Assembly (NCBI GenBank): GCA_949130485.1
Contig: OX422197.1
Location: 4,284,205-4,348,204, forward strand
Source: Agelas oroides
Taxonomy: Eukaryota > Porifera > Demospongiae > Agelasida > Agelasidae
Direction of reading: 5' to 3'
Length of the DNA: 64,000 nt
Shown here: one piece after another, positions 38,601 through 50,600 of the stretch
Numbering within the stretch: position 1 is the first letter of the stretch
Layout of the letters: every line of letters begins with the position of its first letter
Program-made: the position numbers and the translations under genes
The notes under the pieces: model-generated
The model's input: the letters and a program-made list of their open reading frames with translations, nothing else
Told to the model about the DNA's origin: nothing
The model's database searches: none

Positions 38601-41600
38601 GTGGTGCATAACCTGCGAGACCTACCCCATAAGCATATCAACCTGAACTACAGCAGCAATGATGTGCAGTGGAATCCGAGAGACGGTGAGAATAGTCATG
38701 TGGGAATTATCATATTTTGGGCTGATCATGTCTACAAACCAAAGGCAAACTACAAGTACTTGAGCCTTCTCTGGCAATGCTTCTCAACTTGCCACAAGGA
38801 GCTTCCCATCCTAGTCACTATACTTTTTATGGCCTCTTCCTCAAGTGAAATGTTTTCACGTATGGAATTGAGTTCTTTTCCAGACATCCTACATATGTGT
38901 TGTACTCACTGTGGAGTATGTGTTAGCTTGGAGGACATTATGGTGTGGCTGAACGGGGGAGTGGGTGCTAGATATATCCGTTATACAAGTAAGGCAGTCA
39001 GATGGCTGGCTTCGTCCAGAAAGTAGTGTACAACGCTCTTGAAGGTATCATCCCTTTGTGCTGCTGTCCTTCTCAATTATGAGCTATACTAATGCCATAT
39101 GCACATGTGCACATGCACAATATTAGAGGTATGGGAAGTGCTAAAAATGATTCGCATGAATAGTATGAATGAGGCCTAAAATAAAGCAAGCATGTTGAAG
39201 GTTGTGTGCCAAACAGAGACAAGACCATATGGTATGCAGATTTGAAGCAGGTGTGTGTGTACTCAAGGCTGTGTATGTTTAATGCTGTAATGGACATTAT
39301 TCTTCTAACATAAGTAATTGAACCATTGTGTGTATGACATCTCTAAATCTGAGAACTGGTGGCGGAGTGAATACTGTTCCCCCTGTGAATAATGTCCGGG
39401 GGGACATTATTCACCAGTGAATAATGTCCCCTCTGGTAAATTATGTCCCCCCTTGTGCATGTGCTTCCAAGGTGGTCTGTCCTTAATAAGTTCATAGCAC
39501 TATAACTGGCAGTCGAAATCATGCATGGACCTGACAACAGCAGTGCGACCCACAATCTGAGGTGAAATGCAGTTTACAAGTATATGCTATAGTCTCACGT
39601 GGCCAAATCCAACTAAGGTCTGGCTAGGCAAGACTAGATACGCTTAGCCTCATACCTAGGCCTTCTTGACCAGGGTGTTTGTCATTCACAGAAGCAGCAG
39701 AACTAACGGTTACCTTTCAGACTTCTTTTCCCGTGTTAGCACTGCAAGCGACAAATGCTGGGGTAAACTGGAATGGCCAAGAAAAAGTCTTGAGACACTG
39801 GCTACAAATTGAGTGAGAGCTTTGTGTGCCAAGAGAACATCGTACGCTCCATAGTCTCGCAGGTCTGTGTGCCCTTTAAGGCCACTCCAAATTACTTGCT
39901 TGTTTCAAAATATACTGATCTTCCTACCTATTAGTCCTAAATCCCCACAAATGACAGTTCCCATCCTTGCTGTAGGGGGGTACAATATTCACTGAGGGGG
40001 GGGGACATTATTCACCGATGAAAAATGTCCTAGGGAGACAATGTTCACTAGTGAATAATGTCCTGGGGGACATCTTTTGGGGGGTGGGTGGTGGACACTG
40101 TACACTACGACACAGGTACATTCCTGTATTTATCAACTGCATGTAGCTCTGTATGTCTGCTTGTCATGATCTGATTTTGTATAAAAGCTCTACACTTTGA
40201 TGGCTTCTCTCGCAAAGTTGCTCCAGAGTTCTATTGGCATTCTCACCTGGATGTGCACTGATGGCTACAAGGCTGTATGCATGAATGTTTGTACGTAAAT
40301 GGTATACATTCATGCATAACCACAAACTACTCTATATGTGTATCTGTTACTGTTCTAGATGCACAACTTGCAACTGCGCCCACCAATGGTTCTGTAGTTC
40401 TTTGGGATATCAATAAGAGAACTAAATCCAAACTGGGTAAGTTCGCTGTACAGTGTACCTGGTACGTTTTGTTATGTCATACTGTAGTCACTCTAATTTA
40501 TGGAACAGACAAAAATAATAATTGTTTTGGGGACTGTTCTGCGTTTGTTAGAATGCAGCAAAAATTATTTTCCAAATGGTTTTAGGTTGAGATCAAGATG
40601 GACTGCCTTATTATTGACAAGATCTCCAAAGACTCATGACATTTACTCTAGTGTAGTGCTGTCCCCACTGAGCTGTTAATCTTGGCAATGAGTGGCAGGA
40701 TCGAGGACTGAGGTTGAGCTGTCTAGCTTATTGATTTATAACTTACACATTGGTCTACTGTAAAAATAGTAGCTACAGTGAGTCCACACATTGCCATATG
40801 TTGTGTCTTCCCTTTGAAAGGAGTTTGAGAGTACTTTGAAAAGTTTCCATTTGTGCTATCGCCATTTTACTGTATGTAAGCACATGTACAGAACTCATAG
40901 AAATGGATTGCTGCGTTCTGTTCTGTTTTTGGGAGCGTGAATCTGCATAGCAGCTAGCTAGCTAGTCAGTTTTTGTTTACTGCCTGTAACGATGTAGGAG
41001 CTCCTGACGTTCTTAAATATCTTACTTATAAGTACAACACAAGATGGAGGGCACTCGGCGCATTCGGCTACAACACTCAGCTAACAACATGGCGTAAGAG
41101 ATACAAAAACCGCAAGGGCTCCTACTAAATTAAAGGTTACGTAACATTACACAATAGTCAGTAACGGCATGACATGCCTAGGGAAGCGCGTAACTACTGT
41201 ACATTGCTCACTAGTATTCTATTGATTAGAACATTACAACTCATTCCATGAATTAAAACAATTCTAATATTGCGTTCCAGTAATTAGAACGTTCCTTAAA
41301 TTAGAGTGACTACAGTATTATGCAAATGCTGTGTATGTATATTTGAGTGATTGTTTTTACTAACTTCACAGATTGAAAGGTGCCCCCTGATCAATATATG
41401 TGCAGCACAGCTGGCACCACCCATTTAGCAAGGTTTATGCCAAACAAAAGAAGCGCTAAGGTGCAAATCAATTTTATCTGTCAATGGAAAATCTATGTTG
41501 AATCACCTGATTACATCATTGCAGAAGGCTTGCGCATTCCCACGTAACACTAATTGTTGCTCTGCATGTACCACTAATTACTAACTTCCAACCTTCTCCA

Positions 41601-44600
41601 GTTCAGTGTAGCTCATGATTTTTTCCGCAAATTCTGTGAAGCGGTAAAGGCCTAACATACTAAATTTTCATTTTCACTGACATACCTTCCTTTACTAGCT
41701 GCACCAGGTCATTACTAAAACCAAGAACGGAATGGAATGATGGCGGAACATTCCGTCCTATTCCGCCTACTAAAATACGAAACTGCACATGGATAAAAGT
41801 AGCCCTCACCTCTCACAGTGTCTCTAAAAGGGATTTCCCTACTTACGTGACGTCACACCTTCAATATGTCTATATAGATAACTAGGGGAATGCACTGCAT
41901 TGTGGGGGCGAGCGTGAGCGAGTGTTGACATTACAACTTCAGTGACAAGTATGCAAACAGTGAAGTAGGAATACTTAGTTAAGCAATGGGTTGCTAGGTG
42001 TGATGTGCCAAGGTAAATTTTAACCCTGGGAATAAGGACAGATGTATGTATAATTCCACACTAGCAGTGCTTGGGCTGTATTAAATTATTATTCCATCAT
42101 CAGATTCTATAGTTGTCAGATTTCCGCTGAGAGCAAACTGTCTGTACCAACCATCCATGGGTTGGTACAGACAGTTAGCTAGCCCATAGATAGTATGGCT
42201 AGCCCTATAATCTCTCCCTCCGCTTCGTTAATCTTTCCTGCCTTTGCTCGGCTGTCTCTATCACACGTCGAGCCTTCTCTTGTTCTCTCCTGCGCCGTAG
42301 TCTGTCTTATCTTCCGACCGTTTCAGGGCTCTTCTGGAAGTATTTGGAGTACTCATGTTCATTACAAGTACGCTTTAAACTCTGAACAGAAGGACTTTCA
42401 ATTATAAAAGTATATAAGTGCGCACATGTTGTTAGGTCATGCACATATTGTCCGCATGCGGCATGCGTACACATGCATTGGACGTACGTACGATACATAT
42501 ATCAGATAAATCCCACTGTTAAACTCACTAGTGTGGGGCTCACTCACGCTCGCCCCAATCGTTGCTACATGACACTGTATTGAGAGCACTAGTACTACTG
42601 TACTTCAGCTAGCAATGTGTGCAGTGTAGAGCAGGTGAATGTATGCCTTGCTATTCATAGTAGCATGTCTTGCTCCTCCCTTCAGACTGAAACTAGTTTT
42701 GAGCAAGCCTTCTAATAAAAGAAAAGGCCAGCAATAACAAATTAGGTGGGGCGTGTCTTGCTACCGTATTGCTGGAAATTTGTATGGGCCAAAATCTTCA
42801 TGCACAACCAAAGTGTGAGAAAAGTTTCGTGGTTTTAATTGACATTGGAACACACACACCTACTCCCTGTCACACGAACTGGTAGAGCAACTTTGGGTCA
42901 CGATTTTACAGTAAGTGAAGAGCAATCTTGAAACAGACAGCTTGAGAATGGCCCTTTCATCTTTGTGCTACTCCAAACACTTAACAAAGTGACGTTATTG
43001 TTCTCCTTCTGAATAGAGGGTGTTGTCAAATGCTAAGAGGATGTTTAGTTTGATGGCCTTTGTCTGGCATTGGTGAACCAACTGCTTCAAACTGTACACA
43101 TGAATGCCAAATGCACACTTAGTCTAGCTGCCATGACACAGCTCAACTCTACCTTTAATGAAGTTCAGAAAGACCTAATCCTTATTTGCATCAGCACTAG
43201 CCGTTAACTCTTTAACCACTGTAGGCCGTTCACTAGAAGTCTTATTTAGGATAGGAATACCTTCCTTGGGTGTATTTCCACTTCTGCGATGTGAGCACCA
43301 TACTGATGCAAGGCAACATGGGAACCACAGTGTTGACATCACTGCTGTCTCTGATGAACACATCTGCTTGTTCAGTACCACAGTCATGCATTGATGTTGT
43401 GCCTCAAACTGACAATTAGTACATTGAAACTCGGTATGGTATACTTATATACCTCACCAACCCACAAGACATCCATTACTAAACTCCATCAAAACTCTCA
43501 CTTTCAGCTGGTGATTCGAGGGATTTGACTGAATATGTTTCAAGGGAAGTAGTGCTACTTGAGTCGGCTTTATCGATCAATTGTGAAGCATAGCTAGCAC
43601 AGAAAGTTGGCAAATGTTGAGGGAGAGTAGATTGAGCTTGGTAAAGTAGTACTGGCTTCTTCTGACAGCATTGTTGAGCTCTCCGCTACATCACTGCCTG
43701 TGGCGTTCAGCTGGTCCTCTGCCACACTTGGTGACTTGTACTTGGTGGCCAACCTCATCGTTACTCTGGCTCTACAGCTACCACCTACTGGTACAATGAG
43801 GGATTCCTTATTCAAAACAAGATGCAACTTTTTTGAACTCACCTGTTCTGACAGAATGTCCACGATACTTCAGGAAATTTGCAGCATCACTCCAAAATTG
43901 GAGCATCTTTGTGGTAGGCCAGGCGGCACTATAACCCCTGGTGATAAGGAACCTCACGAGACTAAGCTCTTCAGCCCTTGTCCAAGCACCAGACTTCGAG
44001 GGTGATGTAAGCTTACTATCCGGGTTGCTTCTCACTGGTCCGAATTGAAGCTTCTTTCCTTGCCTGATCATGCTCCTAGAGGGTTCCTTGCTGGCTTGTC
44101 TTGGTGTTAGACCAGTTGACGAGGTCCTGGCACGCTTAGAGCTGGCAGTAGCAGGTGAAAACTCAGCTGTTCTGGCTGAGACTGTTCTGGCTGGGACTGT
44201 TCTAGCTGAGACTGTTCTGGCTGTGACTGTTCTGGCTGAGACTGCTCTGACTGGGACTGTTCTGGCTGGGACTGTTCTGGCTGAGACTGCTCTGACTGGG
44301 ACTGTTCTGGCTGGGACTACTCTGGCTGAGACTGTTCTGGCTGAGACTGTTCTGGCTGAGACTGTTCTGGCTGAGACTGTTCTGACTGAGACTGTTCTGG
44401 CTGGGACTACTCTAGCTGGGACTGTTCTGGCTGGGACTGTTCTAGCTGAGACTGTTCTGGCTGGGACTGCTCTGGCTGAGACTGTTCTGGCTGAGACTGT
44501 TCTGGCTGGGACTGCTCTGGCTGGGACTGTTCTGACTGGGACTGCTCTGGCTGCGACTGCTCTAGCTGGGACTACTCTGGCTGGGACTACTCTGGCTGGG

Positions 44601-47600
44601 ACTGTTCTGGCTGGGACTGTTCTGGCTGAGACTGTTCTGGCTATGACTACTCTGGCTGGGACTGTTCTGGCTGAGACTGTTCTGGCTGAGACTGTTCTGG
44701 CTGAGACTGTTCTGGCTGAGACTGTTCTGGCTGAGACTGTTCTGGCTGAGACTGCTCTGGCTGAGACTGTTCTGGCTGTGACTACTCTGGCTGGGACTGT
44801 TCTGGCTGAGACTGCTCTGGCTGAGACTGTTCTGGCTGAGACTGTTCTGGCTGGGAGTACTCTGGCTGGGACTGTTCTGGCTGAGACTGTTCTGGCTGAG
44901 ACTGTTCTGGCTGAGACTGTTCTGGCTGGGAGTACTCTGGCTGAGACTGTTCTGGCTGAGACTGTTCTGGCTGAGACTGTTCTGGCTGGGAGTACTCTGG
45001 CTGGGACTGTTCTGGCTGAGACTGTTCTGGCTGAGACGAGGAGGGGAGGGTAATCCACCACAGCAGCTGGTCTCCGAAAAGTGAAGAAAGGGTGGAGCAT
45101 TTCTTTGATCCATCACATTCACCTTAATATCAGTATAAGTACCTGAATAGAATTGTTATATAACAAATCTCTGCAAGAGCGCATCATCACGTCATTTTTA
45201 TTGCAGAGGGATAAAACTGGGAAAGAAAGTGAGTCACCTGCTCTGGCTGAGACTGTTCTGGCTGAGACTGTTCTAGCTGGGACTGTTCTGGCTGTGACTG
45301 TTCTAGCTGGGACTACTCTGGCTGGGACTGTTCTGGCTGTGACCACCATGAATCCTCTTTTCTTTCTTGTCTGGCATATTCTGTCTCTTTGGCCTCCGTG
45401 TGTCTCCTGTGTAAATCTACACAATAAGAAAGCCAGTGCATACAAGTGATAATCACTCATGGAATTTTGTCTTTTTTGTGTGTGGTTTTTTCTTTTTATA
45501 ATTCCTTGGACCATTGGCAATCATGTACAATGTGGAATACTTACAACTCAGATTCTGGTTTGACCTCTGTGGGGAAGTATATTATCTGAGGAAGTATATT
45601 ATATCGATGGCACATGGTTTGAGAACCCCATCCAGTGGGAAAGAGGGTGGGGTGTCAGTACTTCTATTTATAGCCCCCCCCCCATCTACTTACGTTACGA
45701 GATGATCAAATAAATGTGAGAGGTAACATTATCATACATCTAACTCACGCTAATGTATGGGAGTCAATGGGGAAGCCTTGCAGCTGCACGCAGTTTATAA
45801 AAGCCGTATTTTTTACTACAAGTCATGCGAGAATCCGTATCAGTACTGCAAGTCACGCGAGAATCCGTATCAGGTACTACAAGTCACGCGAGAATCCATA
45901 TCAGGTACTACAAGTCACGTGCGCTGCATCTGAACGTGCAATGAAATCGAAGGTTCGCACAATAAAATTATTATCACCATAGTACCAAGCTATACCGGAA
46001 AAAATATCACTCATTTGTTGCCGTTGGCATTGTTACTCGTGCTGCGCACTCGTAACAATACAGACGGCAACAAACTCGTGTTATTTTCCGGTATAGCTTT
46101 GTACTATGGTGATACTTATATAGTATCATGCTATGTGGAAACGGCATAGTCAGTGCCAATAATGCTAGATGTGTGTGTGTCCATTTTGCCCTGCTAGCAA
46201 TGGCTAATATATGTACTACTCAATTCATTTTGGGGCTGCTTCCCTCTGGTTAGGAAGGTATGTGGGATGATGTGGGGCCCAGTGCTCTCCTTGGTACTTG
46301 GTACAGGTGTGGTGGTAGCAACAAACAGAGAAATTTCAGTCCCCATCATTTCACACATAGTAGACCCTGTCAGGCTGCTGTTGTCTTGCCATTCTGGTCC
46401 TTCCTCTCCCCCCAGTACTGGGCTCCTGGTGTGAGTCATTGTGCCCCTTCCCATGCTGAACCCTTGCAGTTGGACCCCGCCCATCTGACCGCTGGGGGCA
46501 TTCTGACTGAGGAGTGGGTGCCAGGGTGCACTCTTGACCCATGTGGTCTGACTCCAGGCAGTACTGGCTGCACCTGCCTCTGCCATTGCTCTGTGCCAAC
46601 AAGGTAACTGTGTACAGCGAGGAGTTAAGTTTGGACCAGTCTACGTATGGAGGGGTTGGTGGTGTCACGCTTGCCACCCGGTGCCTCTACAGCACCTTGC
46701 CTCTCTGACAATGGTTGTCTGGTAAGCCAGCAAATGTGGCACCCTGTCCGAGTGTTTGCTGGCCACCACACCTGCAAAAACACTGGAGCCAGCTGAGTAT
46801 GTCTGATGTCTGTCTCCCTTCGTAGCAGTCTTGGCTGGCTGGTGGTGGTATTGCTACCACACCAACACCGCTCTGCTGTAATATTATTCCGCAAAAATTC
46901 TGCTATGTCATAAAATTCCCCTTTCAACTTTACAGGGACTGGTGGCAAACCCTTGCCCGGAATAAAGGCTGACGTTTCGCTTGATTCAACTTTTCCCCTT
47001 CTTGATGACAGGCTGATTGGGGCTCACACTCTAGATCAGTGACTCTCTCCTTTGCCTTGGCCGGTGCATTGACTGCTAGAGCTTTCCCTGAACCAGCTCT
47101 GGAATGACTGGTAGGTTTATCCTAGCCAGATCCTCAGGCTCTGGCAATGTGCCCAGCGATCTACTTGCAGGAAAGGGGACAAACCATGAAGACCCACCCC
47201 CCAGGTCTTCTGAGTGGCAGGCACTCTACCCCACACTTCACCTGACCATACACCAGTGCCAAGGAAAACCTGTTCTTTACCGCTTGTTGTAGCATACTCT
47301 ACAGTGGTAACCCCACTGTCGCTGTACGGCTATAGTCTGCCCTTGTGGACACATGCCATATGTTAAACCCCTGACATGCCCTGGAGGCCGAACAAAGGCC
47401 AATAACACAAGACATGCCCTCTGGTCCAGCGCCTGCCAATGCCAAACTCCATGACATGCCCTGAAGGCCCAGCCCAGGCCGTGACAACATGCAGGTTTAC
47501 CTTATTACCAATGTATGTAGTAACTCTTGAAGTGTAAACATATTATATTCATGAGATATTGATGTATGGGCTCCCCTCTTCGGTGTAGTAAGGTTCTTTG

Positions 47601-50600
47601 TTGTCTTTGGCACACCGCCTTGATGTGAAAGAATGGGCATTTCGTGGCTCCATGGTTTCGCTTCCCACATCTGTAACAGCTGTGACTGACCACTTGAAAG
47701 GTCACCACTATGTACTTTGCTCTTGCAAGGCTGCAGTTGCTTCGACTTGGCTGCTGCAGATTCCATACTCAGTGCGATGTCCTCCGCTTGTTGGAATGTC
47801 AGATCTACCTCTAAAAAACAATTTCTTTTGCATAACCTCACTCCTGAGGCTGCACGCAAACTGGTCATAGCGCATCATCAAGGAAGGCTCTGAATTTGCA
47901 ATGTTCGGTGAGTTTTTGTGCTCCGCTATGTAATCAGTGACTCTTTCTCCCAGTGCTTGCTGGCACTTGTAAAAGTTAAAGCGTTTCGGTATCGCAAGGG
48001 GCTTTGATTCAAAACAGAACTGCTGTGATCTTGGCAAACGACTTGTCGTGCAGTTTCTCCTGCGTCAGCAAGTTTCTAAGGATCTGGTATTTATTCTTCC
48101 ACACAGCACTTAGGAAACTTGCTACCCTCCTATCATCTGGTGCGTTGTTGGGCATCCAGAAACAACTGATCGCTCTCAGTGTAAGCTGATACCGAATCGC
48201 TCCTTGGGTCAAACTCCTCAAGCTTGCACACTACGCTTGTGTAAATGGTTGAAACTGCTGCTGTCGCATTGGCTCCGAGTCTGAGGACATCATGATTCTG
48301 TCCTTGTTGTCATTCAATGTAGTAACTGTTACTTAGTTAGCTACACTTTCTGGACTGGGTTCGTAGATTTACTTGAAATAACAACTGTCACGGACAGCCG
48401 ACACAAGAGAGAACTGAGTGCTACAAGAATCAGCTGTGTATTTGTAGTGACATAGCCATTTTGCTGTGAGCTAGCCCGTGTAGGTGTAGTGAAGTCTACT
48501 GAAAAGCTATTATGTGTGCGTTGCATCTTGGCAGCTGTGGTGAATGCGAGAGTGGTGGTGCTGTCTCCTGCGGGAGCTGTGGTGATTGTGGTATTGCCTC
48601 CTGCGAGAGTGGTGATAATGGTGTTGCCTCTGGTGGGAGTGGTGATTGTGGTGTCGCTTCCCCTGGGAGTGGTGAAGCTTGTGGCACCGCTCCTGCTGTC
48701 TTTGGCCGTCCTGCTGCCTTGTTCTTTAAGTTTTCACACGATGAAATGCATGCCGTATACAAGGGAATTTCCACTTCATGCATTTCTTGTGTTCTGTTGC
48801 AATAGTTGGTTGTGTTCAAACTTCCTTATACCTTACAATATAGCTCTTGATGATCACACCTTGGAAGATGCTGCACTTTACTACTCTAACTGGTAAACAC
48901 ATGTCACTCCTTACCCAATATCTCATCCTGCTTGTTTGTCTTTATCACTTGCAGTGTAACGGTTGGGAGGGATTAGATTTTTTTGCTCTAACACTTCATA
49001 CTTCTGTATATTTCATGACTTTCCTTGTACTTCTACATAGCCTGCATCAATTTACATTCACTCCTTCACCCAACTGGGATGAGACCTGGCCACTGTAACA
49101 GATTCTGGTATACTTGCTGATAAAAATATAAAGCCGCAGAGGTGATGCATTTTTGGATTGAGCATGGGCACTCTGTTAACATTGATATTGGTGCAGAATT
49201 TAAACTCACAACTTAGGGGCGTAAGTGTAATACTAACCTTTACATAGGTGGGACCAGAGCTATTGCAGAGATCTCCCCGAGAACAGTAATTTTCTCTCTG
49301 ATCATGCTCAATATCTTACCTCAACACTGCTGTATCAGCTTGTCAGATTCTCCTCCTTAGATAGTATGGTCTCTCCTCTGGGCAGGTGAAACCGTCTACA
49401 ATGTATCCACTTGTGCAATCTAACATACGTATTGAAGTGATGACAAAGGAAAAGTGGCTGAGAGGCATGGTACATTGAGCCCACCTGGGTAGCAACTTTG
49501 ACGCACTTGACCTTTGTGCAAGTGACAGCTTCTCTGGGGGTTCCTTTTTAGATTTTGAATACTATTTTACTTGAAACCGCTTGTTGATTTTGCCAGGTCC
49601 ATGATCGATGGGAGTTGTAACTCATACAATACTAAGAAAATTTAACGCTGTAATTCATTAATCAATGTAGAAGCATGTATTGAATACATATTGCTTTTAA
49701 CCGTTCACACAAATTGTGTGACACCCTCAAGCTCTCTAAAACACAAACTTTAAGGCCAAGTACAGGAAAGCTTGTGACCTTTGACCTAAGCTGTTGACCT
49801 GGATTGCCTCCTCTTGTATCACACTTCTACTTTAGCTATGGTTTGCATATTTGGTATGCATGCATAGCAGTTCATTACCTTTCTGAATAAGTAGTAAAAC
49901 CGTATAACAGTGTATGAATGTATACACATACCACTCCACAATGGCTCAAGGACACTCGCGGAGTGTGAAAGCATAGATATGGAAACGTAATGATGTCTCT
50001 ATTACTATATGAAAAACACACAATTGAAGTGTTTTATAGATGATAACCAACGAGGTGCACACAGAAGGTGATTGAGCAAAACCTAAAACTGCATCAGCAT
50101 TCAAACATTCACCAATGGAAAATGTACTTCGCACGTTTTGCTGTCCAGCTTCTTACGTCTGCATACAGTACATCGACCTCGTTCATTGCATCGGTAGAGA
50201 AAATGTTTTCCAAGCAATCGCTTGGATGGGTTAGTGTCTGCTCTTTGACGGCCAATGGGCTTTTGGGACTTGCACAAAGCAGGAGAAGTGGTTCTACAAG
50301 ACTTTCACAAAGACTAATTCGAAAAAGTTTGTGTGATGAAGTATCAGAGTTAGGATTAATAGTTTTGGTGAAAGATAACCCAAGAATTAAGTATGGCAAT
50401 GTCAATCTTCAAAATGGTTTCTTCCACCACTTCATCACCTTCTTTTGAGTTAGTGAATAATATGAAAGGTGTTGATCAGTGAGATCAACACCACCATCAA
50501 CACCACCCATATGTAATTGGCAATGATTGTGGGGCATGGAGGAGGTTGCTTCTCTCTACGCTTGAGAACCTCCTCCACTGACGTGTTGTGGATAGTAGAC

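Noticed and set aside
44070-45053. Plus-strand 327-residue frame of ETVLA repeats and minus-strand SQNSL frame
   Set aside because: Both are shadows of the 15-bp minisatellite; only the ARTVS frame connects in phase to a domain-like segment and good splice sites.
50068-50448. Plus-strand 126-residue frame
   Set aside because: It is antisense to the piggyBac C-terminal part, which has the recognisable WWKK and Cys-rich motifs.
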